DNA of 64,000 nucleotides from Roseibium marinum. GTDB lineage: Bacteria > Pseudomonadota > Alphaproteobacteria > Rhizobiales > Stappiaceae. How positions within the stretch are numbered: the stretch's first letter is position 1; each line of letters begins with the position of its first letter. The notes under the pieces are model-generated. The model did not search any database, had not been told where the DNA came from, and saw only the letters and a program-made list of their open reading frames with translations. The DNA is taken from assembly GCF_002906165.1 (NCBI RefSeq), contig NZ_PPCN01000012.1, forward strand, positions 118,006-182,005, given 5' to 3'. Position numbers and translations under genes: made by a program. Below, piece after piece: positions 1 to 8,205 of the stretch.

Positions 1-558
1 AGCGATAACACGGTCGATCTCCTCAATCGCGATCTCGGGCTTCGTGCGGTATTCCTGCAAGAGCGCAGGCACGCCAGCCTTGTCCATTCGCGCAGCATCG
101 CTCGTCCAGCTTTCCGGCAGGAACAGCCGCAAGCTCAGCATGACCGGAACTTCGCCCGACGCCAGTGTCACTGATACCAGCGTCTGGCAGTTCGCGTTCT
201 TGCCCAAAGCCGTCGCGTCCTGGGGCGCGACACCAACCGACGCCTTGCCCTTCTTCGGCAGCGCGGTGTCGTCGATGATCAGCCAGGATTCATCACCGCC
301 AACCAACTCGTCGGCCTGCTGCCACAAGGTCGCTTCCAGCGGGGCGCTGTCCCACAGGCCTGCCCCGATGAAGTGATGCAATCGGTCATAAGGGATAGCG
401 TGCGAGCGGGCCGCCATGGGCTGGATACTCTTGCGATCACCTGGCCCAATCAGACCGGCGATGTAGGCCGGACACATCCGGCGCCGCGTCTTGTTGCCAA
501 GACCTTCCAGATACGGGACAAGCCACCGCTCCAGATCCGCCTGCCAGTCCTCGTTCAT
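1..558 (-). CDS. IS701-family transposase, N-terminal part (cut by window edge)
   Basis: Translating the minus strand from the ATG at 558 gives 186 codons open to the window edge. The product starts MNEDWQADLERWLVPYLEGL and carries the N-terminal features of IS701-type DDE transposases: PMAAR, YDRLHHFIGAGLWDSAPLE, then WLIIDDTALPKKGKASVGVA, which holds the first catalytic Asp, and NCQTLVSVTLA. No frameshift or stop is visible, so the element may be intact beyond the window. These enzymes cut and paste the element that encodes them. The C-terminal catalytic residues lie outside the window. The family call is firm; activity cannot be judged. Confidence 0.88.
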   Translation of the reverse strand, partial: MNEDWQADLERWLVPYLEGLGNKTRRRMCPAYIAGLIGPGDRKSIQPMAARSHAIPYDRLHHFIGAGLWDSAPLEATLWQQADELVGGDESWLIIDDTALPKKGKASVGVAPQDATALGKNANCQTLVSVTLASGEVPVMLSLRLFLPESWTSDAARMDKAGVPALLQEYRTKPEIAIEEIDRVIA

Positions 559-628
559 CACCAGCCTCCGTCAAAGCTGGCTCCCCATGAATCACGCATC
601 GCGCCTCAAGGGAATCCTAAAAATCACA

Positions 629-649
629 CTTCTGCCAAAGTAGTGCTAG
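629..649. repeat. Probable right end of the IS701-family element
   Basis: About 70-90 bp upstream of the transposase start lies cttctgccaaagtagtg followed by CTAG (646-649). IS701-family elements usually end in short inverted repeats and duplicate a 4-bp YTAR target, so CTAG could be the target duplication. The other element end is outside the window, so the repeat cannot be paired here. Confidence 0.4.
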
Positions 650-659
650 AAAGCGTGTC

Positions 660-1697
660 TCAGAATTTCGGCGGTTCCGTTGCCAGGACTTTGCCCGCAT
701 AACGGTGGGAAACCGGCCGGCCCTTCAGGCGGGTGGCCAGATCCTTCTGAGCGACGAACAGTCTTGCCTGCCGGCCGCGCAGGCCGGGAAGATCGAAAGG
801 ATCCAGACCGGTCCAGGGTACAAACGGATTCCGGCGCAAAGACCCGTAAATTCCGACCCTGACGGAAGGCCGCTCACTCGGCGCACGCGCATGGAACCCG
901 TGCGTATCCGCGACGACGAGCGTGTTGCCCGGCACCGCGAACCGGAGGGGCTCGGGATAATTCAGAGCGCCAAGCTCGTCCGCGCGCAGCCGGAAGGACC
1001 CGCGAGCATGCAGGCGGTCCTTGTTCGTCGCCGCCGTCAGGCTCTGCTCGCGTTCCCACGCCAGACGTTCCGCCGTCAGCCGGTGCGACCCCGGAATGTA
1101 GGTGAACGGACCTTCGGCATCGTCAATATCGTACAGAAAGAACCATGCCTTGGCGGTCGGGTGAAATGTGTCCGAATGAAACGCCGTCTGGGGATCCGCT
1201 CTCTTGCCGCCCTTTGGGTCGGTCATGACGATATGCAGATAAACCAGCGGATCTCCGTTGGTAGAGGCAACATAGCGCAAACCGTTCTGAAAGGGTTTGC
1301 TCCAGACGAAATCGCGCAGATACGGCAGGTTCCTCAGCACCTTGGGCGGCAGGGGAATGAAGCGCGTCACCGCGTTTCCCTGACGCATGTCCCAGGAATC
1401 GAAACGGGTTGTCGCGATTTCGGCCCGCAGGCCCTCAAGATCGCTCTCGGCCAGCAGGCCGCGCTTTTGAATGAAGCCATCCTGTGCGTAGGCCGCCCGG
1501 TCTTCCTCCGCGACAAGATGCGCCAGCCTGCGCCGCCGCGCGTCGGCCATGCGCTCGGCCAGATCGATCCGCTTGACGTGCAATCCCGCCTCGTTCAGCC
1601 GGCGGCTGCCGATCAGCGGATTGTCGCAAAAGGATTTCGCGCCCGTTGCCAGTTCCGCGGCGTAAAAAGGTGTTTTGAGAAAATCGGCTGTGCGCAT
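660..1697 (-). CDS. Phytanoyl-CoA dioxygenase (PhyH)-like Fe(II)/2-oxoglutarate oxygenase
   Basis: 345 aa, cytosolic, no signal peptide. The family hydroxylates small molecules using Fe(II), O2 and 2-oxoglutarate. The iron-binding HxD motif is visible at H174-S-D176 (TAFHSDTFHPTAKAWFFLYD), followed by EGPFTYIPGSH, typical of PhyH proteins. The distal histidine is probably H266 or H269 in DTHGFHARAP, with the 2-oxoglutarate-binding Arg nearby (RVGIYGSLRRNPF). The substrate cannot be read from the sequence. The stop codon lies about 10 bp from the probable IS701 end, so the C-terminus may have been trimmed or replaced by the insertion, although the fold appears complete. The gene runs in the same direction as the Xaa-Pro aminopeptidase gene upstream (77-bp gap). 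Confidence 0.75.
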   Translation of the reverse strand: MRTADFLKTPFYAAELATGAKSFCDNPLIGSRRLNEAGLHVKRIDLAERMADARRRRLAHLVAEEDRAAYAQDGFIQKRGLLAESDLEGLRAEIATTRFDSWDMRQGNAVTRFIPLPPKVLRNLPYLRDFVWSKPFQNGLRYVASTNGDPLVYLHIVMTDPKGGKRADPQTAFHSDTFHPTAKAWFFLYDIDDAEGPFTYIPGSHRLTAERLAWEREQSLTAATNKDRLHARGSFRLRADELGALNYPEPLRFAVPGNTLVVADTHGFHARAPSERPSVRVGIYGSLRRNPFVPWTGLDPFDLPGLRGRQARLFVAQKDLATRLKGRPVSHRYAGKVLATEPPKF

Positions 1698-1774
1698 TAC
1701 CAGAAGCTCAATTCAAAATCGTGCGATAGATCAATTCAGAGGAACGAGACCGCTCAGAATCTGTTTCGTAGAAA

Positions 1775-3589
1775 CTAGACTGCTTTGGTTGCCCGTTCCA
1801 GCCAGATGCGCTCTTTTGCCCCGACAAGCGGCCCGATTTCTTCCCGCACTTTCTCATGATAGCGGTTCAACCAGTCCCGTTCCGCCGGCGTCAGCAAGGA
1901 CAGCTCGACCAGACGCAAATCCATTGGAACAAGGGTCAGCGTTTCAAAGCCGAGCATGGGGCGTTCGCCTCCGGGAATGTCTGCGGCTTCGGTGACCACC
2001 TCCAGATTTTCCAGCCGGATGCCGTATTCCCCGGCCGGATAATATCCCGGTTCGTTGGAGAGGATCATGCCCGGTTTCAGCGGCACCGTTCCTGTCTTGG
2101 CAATGCGCTGCGGCCCTTCATGGACGCCAAGATAAGCGCCGACACCGTGGCCGGTTCCGTGGTCATAATCGAACCCGGCATTCCAGAGCGCGATGCGCGC
2201 CAGCGTATCGAGCTGAGCACCTGTCGTTCCCTTCGGAAACCTGGCGGAGGAGATCGCGATATGTCCCTTCAGCACCAGGGTGAAATGCCTCTTCATGTCC
2301 GCGCTTGTCTCGCCGACGGCGAGGGTGCGCGTGATGTCCGTGGTGCCGTCTTCATACTGGGCACCTGAATCGATCAGGAACGGCTTTCCGACCGGAATTT
2401 TCAGGTTGCTGGCCCGGCTGACGCGATAATGACAAATCGCGCCATTCGGTCCCGCTCCGGAAATCGTGTCGAAGGAAATGTCCTTCAGGACACCCGTCGC
2501 GCGGCGGAACTCTTCCAGTTTTTCCGTTGCTCCGATTTCATCAAGCTCCCCCTTCGGAGCTTCCTCGTCAAACCAGCACAGAAAGTTCACGAACACCGCG
2601 GCATCCCTGATATGCGCCACGCGGGCGCCATTCAGCTCAACCTCGTTCTTTATCGCCTTGGGCAGAAGAACCGGGTCCTGGGCCTCGACCAGCGCGCCCC
2701 CCGCTGCCGTGATCGCCTCAGCGATACCGATCCCCGCCAGACCGGGATCGAGCATGACATTCGCACCGGCCATGCCGAGCGCGCTCAGACCGTTCTTGAA
2801 ATCCTCGGGTTCCACCAGCTCCGACAAATCCGCCAGAGCGTCGCGCACCGAGTTGGAAAGCTTGCGTCCGTCGATATAAAGCGATGGCTTGCCTTGCGCG
2901 GGCACCGTCGCGAAGGAAAGCGGTAGCGGCGTATGGCTGACATCGGAACCACGGATGTTGAACAGCCAGGCAATCGAATCCGGCTGCGTCAGAACGCAGG
3001 CATCTGCCTTCTTGTCCGCGAGCGCTGACTGGATCTGCGCAATCTTGTCCCGTGCCGCCTTGCCCGCCAGTTCGACCGGATAGAGCGACACCTGACCGAC
3101 CGGCGGTTCCGGGCGGTCCTCCCATATACTGTCGATCGGATTGTCGTCCAGCGTGACCAGTTCGGCTCCCGCCTGCGCGCAGATCTCCTTCAGACGCCGG
3201 ACCTCACGCACCGTGTGAAGCATTGCATCGACACCAAGTTTATGACCCGGCTGCAGCCGCTCTGCCAGCCAGTCCGTCACCGGTTCATCGATCAGATGCC
3301 GTGCCGGGAATATGTCCAGGTCCACCTGCTCGCGCACCTGGATCGTGTAACGGCCGTCGACAAAGATCGCCGCGGCGTCACCGAGGACCGCGGCCACGCC
3401 CGCCGATCCGGTAAAACCGGTCAGCCATTGCAGGCGGCAATCATGCGGGGGCACATATTCGCTCTGATGGGCATCGGCACGCGGGATCAGGAAGCCGTCA
3501 AGGCCGCGGCGGGAAAGTTCGGCCCTGAGAAGGGCCGCATGCGGCGCTCCGCAGGAGGGATCGCTGAGATCGTCGAAGGTCTGAAACAT
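1775..3589 (-). CDS. pepP: Xaa-Pro aminopeptidase (M24B, three-domain type)
   Basis: 604 aa. It removes N-terminal residues preceding proline and is expected in the cytosol. Two creatinase-like N-terminal domains (about residues 15-310) precede the M24B pita-bread domain (about 315-545). All five dinuclear metal ligands can be placed by comparison with E. coli PepP: D407 and D418 (LIDSGAQYEDGTTDITRT), H481 (GTGHGVGAYLGVHEG), E513 (NEPGYY) and E549 (GFETLTL). The 604-aa length matches the long alphaproteobacterial and eukaryotic XPNPEP1-like form rather than the 440-aa E. coli enzyme. The start is MFQTFDDLSDP. The gene is monocistronic or pairs with the dioxygenase downstream. Confidence 0.92.
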   Translation of the reverse strand: MFQTFDDLSDPSCGAPHAALLRAELSRRGLDGFLIPRADAHQSEYVPPHDCRLQWLTGFTGSAGVAAVLGDAAAIFVDGRYTIQVREQVDLDIFPARHLIDEPVTDWLAERLQPGHKLGVDAMLHTVREVRRLKEICAQAGAELVTLDDNPIDSIWEDRPEPPVGQVSLYPVELAGKAARDKIAQIQSALADKKADACVLTQPDSIAWLFNIRGSDVSHTPLPLSFATVPAQGKPSLYIDGRKLSNSVRDALADLSELVEPEDFKNGLSALGMAGANVMLDPGLAGIGIAEAITAAGGALVEAQDPVLLPKAIKNEVELNGARVAHIRDAAVFVNFLCWFDEEAPKGELDEIGATEKLEEFRRATGVLKDISFDTISGAGPNGAICHYRVSRASNLKIPVGKPFLIDSGAQYEDGTTDITRTLAVGETSADMKRHFTLVLKGHIAISSARFPKGTTGAQLDTLARIALWNAGFDYDHGTGHGVGAYLGVHEGPQRIAKTGTVPLKPGMILSNEPGYYPAGEYGIRLENLEVVTEAADIPGGERPMLGFETLTLVPMDLRLVELSLLTPAERDWLNRYHEKVREEIGPLVGAKERIWLERATKAV

Positions 3590-3696
3590 GGCCGAACGGT
3601 AATTTGGCCTGCGCCGGGGATCAAGCCGGATAATTATTCCTGAATTGCCGTCTCAACAGAAAGACGGCAACAACTCTTCGCAATGCAGCATTTTCT

Positions 3697-3712
3697 TTTC
3701 GCATATGCGAAA
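3697..3712. promoter_or_regulatory. 16-bp perfect palindrome upstream of the DUF1127-like gene
   Basis: TTTCGCATATGCGAAA is perfectly self-complementary. It sits between the divergent pepP (start 3589) and the small-protein gene (start 3840), a typical operator position. I do not recognise the cognate regulator. Confidence 0.45.
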
Positions 3713-3839
3713 TGCGCAGGGCTGACATGCGCTTGCAGGCCTACCGCCCCGGGAAACGAATCTGCATATATGTGTCAACAAGACAAAAAAGACGTTTCTC
3801 CCTAGGGAAGCTCTTAAACTTCAAATGGGAAAGATCACT

Positions 3840-4046
3840 ATGAGCATCGCAACCACGACTTCGACCCGTATCGGCGGAAACAGCTTCATGCGCCGCGCAC
3901 TTGACCGCATGATCGAAGCACGCACCATCCAGGCGCGCCGCTATGTCAACGGATATCTGCTCTCACTTGACGACGCGACCCTGGCCGCCCACGGCTATGA
4001 CCGCAAGCAGCTTGAGCGCGAAGGCTCAGCCAGCGGCGGATTCTAA
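3840..4046 (+). CDS. DUF1127-like small basic protein
   Basis: 68 aa from the ATG at 3840 (MSIATTTSTRIGGNSF). I prefer this start to the ATG at 3825 because GGGAAAG lies just upstream of 3840. The protein is short, with an arginine-rich centre (RRALDRMIEARTIQARRYV) and a C-terminal segment (LLSLDDATLAAHGYDRKQLEREG) that resembles the L-D..L...G..R.... pattern of DUF1127 proteins, which are abundant in Hyphomicrobiales and Rhodobacterales. Some DUF1127 proteins have been linked to RNA turnover and nutrient or stress responses, but no specific role can be assigned here. It is followed by a strong terminator and preceded by a perfect palindrome, so it is probably a single-gene regulated unit. 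Confidence 0.7.
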   Translation: MSIATTTSTRIGGNSFMRRALDRMIEARTIQARRYVNGYLLSLDDATLAAHGYDRKQLEREGSASGGF

Positions 4047-4095
4047 GCTCCGGAATTGGGGCTCGGGACGCTCGATTGAAACGACTGTGCACTTA

Positions 4096-4131
4096 AAAGG
4101 GCCTGCCGATTGTTCGGCAGGCCCTTTGCTT
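4096..4131 (+). terminator. Rho-independent terminator of the DUF1127-like gene
   Basis: Perfect 14-bp stem AAAGGGCCTGCCGA / TCGGCAGGCCCTTT with a 4-nt loop, followed by TTTGCTTT. It lies 50 bp after the stop codon. Confidence 0.88.
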
Positions 4132-4250
4132 TGTGAAATCAACGGCTTCCAGGATTTCGATGAATCACCACCCGATTTCCGGAGCTGATATGCCTACCTG
4201 GGGCCGCAAACACGGCTGCAAAGCCAATTTCTCTTAAAGTTTCAGTTCAA

Positions 4251-4282
4251 TCCGTTTTCATGTGACTCAATATGAAAACGGA
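4251..4282. repeat. 11-bp perfect inverted repeat downstream of prmA
   Basis: TCCGTTTTCAT and ATGAAAACGGA are separated by 10 nt. It lies 39 bp past the prmA stop. No T-run follows on the prmA strand, so it is not a classic terminator. It may be an operator, a transcript-stabilising hairpin or a weak terminator. Confidence 0.4.
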
Positions 4283-4320
4283 AAAAGCTTGCGATTTTAG
4301 GGTGTTAGAGAACTTCTCAC

Positions 4321-5217
4321 TCAAGCGTTCTTTCGTCCGCGCACCAGGGTCAGCGTCAGCCAGCCATCCTTTTCCCGGCGCCGGTCCAGCACGAAGCCCT
4401 GGCAGCCATAGGCGAACAGGATCCGGGGACCGTCCTCCATTCTGAGCCCGGACAGCACCAGCGTTGCGGTCCGCGTCATATGCCCACCGACGGATTTCGC
4501 CATTTTCATCAGCGGCCTCGCCAGAATATTGGCGATCACCAGATCGAACGGCCCGTAGTGCCGGAACCGGCGGTCTTCCATGCCGTTTGCCGTGAACCCC
4601 CGCACCAGATGCGCCGCGCCGTTGAGCCGCGCATTTTCCAGCGCCGTCATGGTTGCGACGGGATCGATATCCGTTGCCAGAACGCTCTGCTTCGCTTTCA
4701 GCGCCGCCGCGATCGCCAGCACACCCGTACCGGTGCCGAGATCGAGAATGCTGTCATAGTCTCTCAGGGACAGCAACCGGTCGATTTCCTCCAGACAGCC
4801 TGCCGTGGTGCCGTGATGTCCGGTGCCGAAGGCCAGCGCGGCTTCAATTTCAAGGCCGATCGCACCTGCCGGCACCTTGGTCCGGTCATGACCGCCATGA
4901 ACGAAAAATCTTCCGGCCCTGACGGGTTTCAACCCTTCGAGGCTCTTTGCGACCCAGTTGATATCCGGCAGCTCTTCCGCCTCCAGCGGCGCGGCGAAGG
5001 CATCCGCACCGACCCGGTCGCGCACTGTTGCGGCAGCCTCTTGCGGCTCCATGTCGAACAGCAGGATTTCCGCCGACCAGGTCTTCCCGTCCGCCGAATC
5101 CTCGTAAATCGCCACCGGATTGCCGTCGTCCTCGAAAGCGCGCTCCAGGATTTCGGAGATCCGTTTGGCTTCCAGTTCCGCGGCTGTGATCCGCACCCGG
5201 ATGGTTTTCATGCCCAT
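4321..5217 (-). CDS. prmA: Ribosomal protein L11 methyltransferase
   Basis: 298 aa from the ATG at 5217 (MGMKTIRVRI). AAAGG lies a few bases upstream of that codon, so I reject the longer frame starting at 5289. The enzyme trimethylates ribosomal protein L11 with S-adenosylmethionine. Signatures are ALAFGTGHHGTTAGCL, motif I LDLGTGTGVLAIAAA, and the substrate/SAM-site VIANILARPL (N-I-L). The N-terminal alpha/beta substrate-binding domain of PrmA covers roughly residues 1-100. The gene converges on the DUF1127-like gene and is divergent from the TPR gene at 5356. Confidence 0.92.
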   Translation of the reverse strand: MGMKTIRVRITAAELEAKRISEILERAFEDDGNPVAIYEDSADGKTWSAEILLFDMEPQEAAATVRDRVGADAFAAPLEAEELPDINWVAKSLEGLKPVRAGRFFVHGGHDRTKVPAGAIGLEIEAALAFGTGHHGTTAGCLEEIDRLLSLRDYDSILDLGTGTGVLAIAAALKAKQSVLATDIDPVATMTALENARLNGAAHLVRGFTANGMEDRRFRHYGPFDLVIANILARPLMKMAKSVGGHMTRTATLVLSGLRMEDGPRILFAYGCQGFVLDRRREKDGWLTLTLVRGRKNA

Positions 5218-5355
5218 TCGCGCCTTTGGTAAAGTTGGGTCGAGGCCAGCGGTATAGCCGCAAGCCCGCGGAGATGCCAGAGCCACCAAAGCCGCTCAAC
5301 ACTGGCCAAATCGGCATTGCGCTCCATTTTTCTCAAAAAGGAGAGGAGAAGATCG

Positions 5356-5919
5356 ATGATTGTTGCGAAGCTGCGCTCCGGCATAACGCAAACATTATGC
5401 GTTCTGGCGGTGGTTCTTGTCTGTATGCCGGGTCAGGCTGCTCCGTCCGGCGCTCAATCCGAACAGGATGCCCTGTTCGAAGCATTGAAGACCGCGCCGA
5501 ACGAAGCTGAGGCCCGTAAGATTGAGGATGACATCTGGTATTCCTGGCTGGACGCGGCTCCCACACCGGAGATCCGCTCCCGGATCGACACCGCCATGCA
5601 GCGGCGCGGCGTTTATGATTTTCAGGGAGCCAGGGACCTGCTCGACGAGGTCGTCGCGGAAGCTCCGGACTATTCCGAAGGCTGGAACCAGCGGGCCTTC
5701 ATCCTGTTTCTCCAGGGCGATTACGAGGCGAGCCTGATAGACATAGAACGCGCCCTGAAACTGGAGCCCCGCCACTTCGGGGCCCTTTCCGGCAAAGCGA
5801 TGATTTTCATGACCATGGGGCGTGTGAAGCTGGGTCAGGAAGCTCTCCGGAAGGCTGTCGAAATTCATCCGTTTCTGAAGGAACGCACCATGCTGTTACC
5901 CGAGGAAACGGAACTTTGA
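5356..5919 (+). CDS. Periplasmic tetratricopeptide-repeat protein
   Basis: 187 aa from the ATG at 5356, chosen because the strong ribosome-binding site AGGAGAGGAGAAG lies immediately upstream. The N-terminus (MIVAKLRSGITQTLCVLAVVLVC...GQAA) looks like a Sec signal peptide with cleavage near residue 28. Two to three TPR units follow, the clearest being DYSEGWNQRAFILFLQGDYEASLIDIE and HFGALSGKAMIFMTMGRVKLGQEAL. TPRs mediate protein-protein contacts; the partner is unknown. It stands alone, convergent with the histidine kinase gene (47-bp gap). Confidence 0.75.
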   Translation: MIVAKLRSGITQTLCVLAVVLVCMPGQAAPSGAQSEQDALFEALKTAPNEAEARKIEDDIWYSWLDAAPTPEIRSRIDTAMQRRGVYDFQGARDLLDEVVAEAPDYSEGWNQRAFILFLQGDYEASLIDIERALKLEPRHFGALSGKAMIFMTMGRVKLGQEALRKAVEIHPFLKERTMLLPEETEL

Positions 5920-5966
5920 TCCGTATCTCGCACCGCGCAAATCAGGTCAGGTTACGGATCCAGAGC

Positions 5967-7295
5967 CTAACCGGCGGGAAACTCCAGCCTGACCGTCAGC
6001 CCGCCGCCTTCCGTGTCGCGAAGCTCCAGAGTGCCGGAGGCCGCTTCCACGATGGCCTTGCTGATCGCCAGTCCAAGGCCAAATCCCGTGCCCTCGCGGA
6101 TCTGGCGCGCTGCGTCACCGCGTTCGAAGGGTTCCAGCAGCCGCGCGCGGTCCAGCTCGGGTATTCCCTGCCCGTGATCGATGACGTCGATCCTGATACG
6201 GTCCCCCGCTCTGGAGGCCTCGATTTCGGCACCGGAAGCATACTTGATTGAATTGTCGATCAGATCGGACAGGGCACGCTCGAGCTCGAGCCCCCGCGCC
6301 ATCACCGCAAGATTTCCCTCATAGCCGGTTTTGACCGGCCGGCCGGTATCGCCGTATTTGTCGGAAATCGATTGCAGAAAGCTGGGAACGTCGATGCGCT
6401 GAACCGGTTCGGCGCTCGCCCCGTCGCGCAGGAAGGTCAGCGCAGAGGTGATCTGCTGGTCCATGATATCGAGATCTTCAAGACTCCGGTCCCGGATCTC
6501 GCTTTCCTCCAGCAGATCGAGCCGCAGGCGCAGACGCGTCAAAGGGGTACGCAGGTCATGGCTGATCGCGGCCAGCATCCGGGTCCGTTTTTCGAGTATT
6601 TCGTTTATCCGCAACTGCATGCGGTTAAAGGCCTGAGCGGCGGTACGTACCTCCCTGGGGCCGTATTCACGAATAGGAACGGGGCTTGTCGAGGTTTTCC
6701 CGAAGGAACCGGCGGAGTCTGCGAGCTCGGTCAACGGTCCGAGCAGGCCCCGGGCCGCCCAGACCATCAATCCCCACACGGTAACCGCCAAAAATCCCAC
6801 AAACAGATACAGCAGTATCTGGAATACCGGCGGTGGCGGACCGCTATTCCCCCATTCGGCACTTAGAAGGGTGCCGTCCCGCAGGCGAAAATAAAGAACC
6901 GGCGGCGCATCGACACCCTGTTCGCGCGGTCCTACGACATGTTCCAGGCGCATTCCGAACAGTGTTTCGCCGGTGACGAACGGACCGAAGCGAGTGCTTT
7001 CGCCGGTAACGCCGAACGCCGCCAGGACCTTGTCATCGACCGGCCTGATGATGAGGTCGGGAACTTCACGCCTGAGGTCAGCAAGCACGTCGCCGCGCTC
7101 CTGCACCGGCGTCTCATTCAGTTTCGAGACGGCGACACTGACGAAATGGCTTTCCATGATCCACCCGTCGCTGTCGAAGGCCTGCTTCACGAAGTAACTG
7201 GCTATCCCTCCGGCAAGGACCATGAGCAGACTGGCAAGCACCATCAGCATCAGTATCTGATGCTGCATGGTGTCGGGCCAGATGCGTTTAATCAT
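5967..7295 (-). CDS. HAMP-domain sensor histidine kinase
   Basis: 442 aa from the ATG at 7295, which overlaps the end of the response-regulator gene by 8 bp (translational coupling). Layout: transmembrane helix 1 (about residues 14-34), a periplasmic sensor region of roughly 120 residues, helix 2 (FQILLYLFVGFLAVTVWGLM), HAMP, then HisKA with the phospho-acceptor His in AAISHDLRTPLTRLRLRLD. The HATPase_c domain shows the N box (LSDLIDNSIKYA), the G1 box (DVIDHGQGIP) and the G2 box (GTGFGLGLAI). The EnvZ-like architecture indicates a membrane sensor that phosphorylates the adjacent OmpR-type regulator. The signal is unknown. Confidence 0.9.
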   Translation of the reverse strand: MIKRIWPDTMQHQILMLMVLASLLMVLAGGIASYFVKQAFDSDGWIMESHFVSVAVSKLNETPVQERGDVLADLRREVPDLIIRPVDDKVLAAFGVTGESTRFGPFVTGETLFGMRLEHVVGPREQGVDAPPVLYFRLRDGTLLSAEWGNSGPPPPVFQILLYLFVGFLAVTVWGLMVWAARGLLGPLTELADSAGSFGKTSTSPVPIREYGPREVRTAAQAFNRMQLRINEILEKRTRMLAAISHDLRTPLTRLRLRLDLLEESEIRDRSLEDLDIMDQQITSALTFLRDGASAEPVQRIDVPSFLQSISDKYGDTGRPVKTGYEGNLAVMARGLELERALSDLIDNSIKYASGAEIEASRAGDRIRIDVIDHGQGIPELDRARLLEPFERGDAARQIREGTGFGLGLAISKAIVEAASGTLELRDTEGGGLTVRLEFPAG

Positions 7296-8016
7296 CTGAT
7301 TTTTCACGGCTGACCGGCGCGACAAATTCGTAACCGCCGGACCGGACCGTCCTGATGAACTGGTAGGGAGCTCCCGCCGCTTCGAACTTTGCCCGCAAGC
7401 GACTGACAAGTATGTCGATATTCCGCCCGTTGGAAACACCGAACTGGCCGAGCGTCAGTTCGACGAGCTGATCTCTGTTCAGAACGCGGCCACTGCGTTC
7501 CGCCAGCGCCTGCAGCAGGTTGAACTCGGCCGGCGTCAAGGAAATCATCGCTTTCTCCGTGTTGACCAGGCGGCGGGCCTTGCAATCCATTTCCCAGCCT
7601 TCGAAGCGCAGGATGCCCGTCGCCAATGGAGAGGCCATTCCGCCCAACTCGACCCTGCGAAACAGGGCCTTAACACGCGCTGTCAGTTCGCGCGGGTTGA
7701 AGGGCTTGGGCAAATAATCGTCCGCGCCGATCTCCAGCCCGATGACCCGATCGATATCCTCATTTTTCGCGGAAACGATGATGATCGGAATCGGGCTGGC
7801 GGCGCGCAGACGGCGGCATATACTGATGCCGTCCTCTCCCGGCAACATGATGTCGAGCAGCAGCAGGTCTATTCTGTCACTCGCCAGAACACGGTCCATT
7901 TCGCCGCTGTTCCGCGCCAGGGTGACCTTGAAATCGCTTGAAACCAGATGCCGTTTGATCAGCAGCCCGATCTCGGAATCATCCTCGACGACAAGTATGT
8001 GGGACGATCTTTGCAT
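7288..8016 (-). CDS. OmpR-family response regulator
   Basis: 242 aa from the ATG at 8016 (MQRSSHILVVEDD). Longer starts at 8052 or 8127 add residues that do not resemble a receiver domain. The receiver has acidic pocket E11-D12-D13, phospho-acceptor D55 (LLLLDIMLPGEDG), and the conserved Ser and Lys (VSAKNED; YLPKPF). The C-terminal winged helix (about 145-235) includes NRDQLVELTLGQFGVSNGRNIDILVSRLR and YQFIRTVRSGGYEFV. It is cotranscribed with the kinase gene. Tandem repeats at 8070-8089 lie about 55 bp upstream and may be its own binding site. Confidence 0.92.
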   Translation of the reverse strand: MQRSSHILVVEDDSEIGLLIKRHLVSSDFKVTLARNSGEMDRVLASDRIDLLLLDIMLPGEDGISICRRLRAASPIPIIIVSAKNEDIDRVIGLEIGADDYLPKPFNPRELTARVKALFRRVELGGMASPLATGILRFEGWEMDCKARRLVNTEKAMISLTPAEFNLLQALAERSGRVLNRDQLVELTLGQFGVSNGRNIDILVSRLRAKFEAAGAPYQFIRTVRSGGYEFVAPVSREKSDD

Positions 8017-8069
8017 GAGCGGACCATATGCCTGAACGGACGGAAAATTCATCCGAAAATTTGTAAAAC

Positions 8070-8089
8070 ATGTTTCTGGATGTTTCTGG
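8070..8089. promoter_or_regulatory. Tandem 10-bp direct repeat, candidate response-regulator site
   Basis: ATGTTTCTGG occurs twice head to tail with exactly 10-bp periodicity. OmpR-family regulators bind tandem half-sites spaced 10-11 bp. The site lies in the divergent region between the response-regulator gene and the acidic-protein gene at 8206, so it could control both. Confidence 0.5.
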
Positions 8090-8205
8090 GAAAACCCGCG
8101 GAAATACACCGAAATCAAGGCTTCCAAGGGTTAAGACCACGTTAACAATTGACCTCGCACGGTGCCCGGAGCAACGGCCGGATGGCCCATTCAAGGAGCA
8201 GTTTC

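Noticed and set aside
44..376. Plus-strand open frame at the left edge
   Set aside because: It is antisense to the IS701-family transposase, whose minus-strand translation has clear family motifs.
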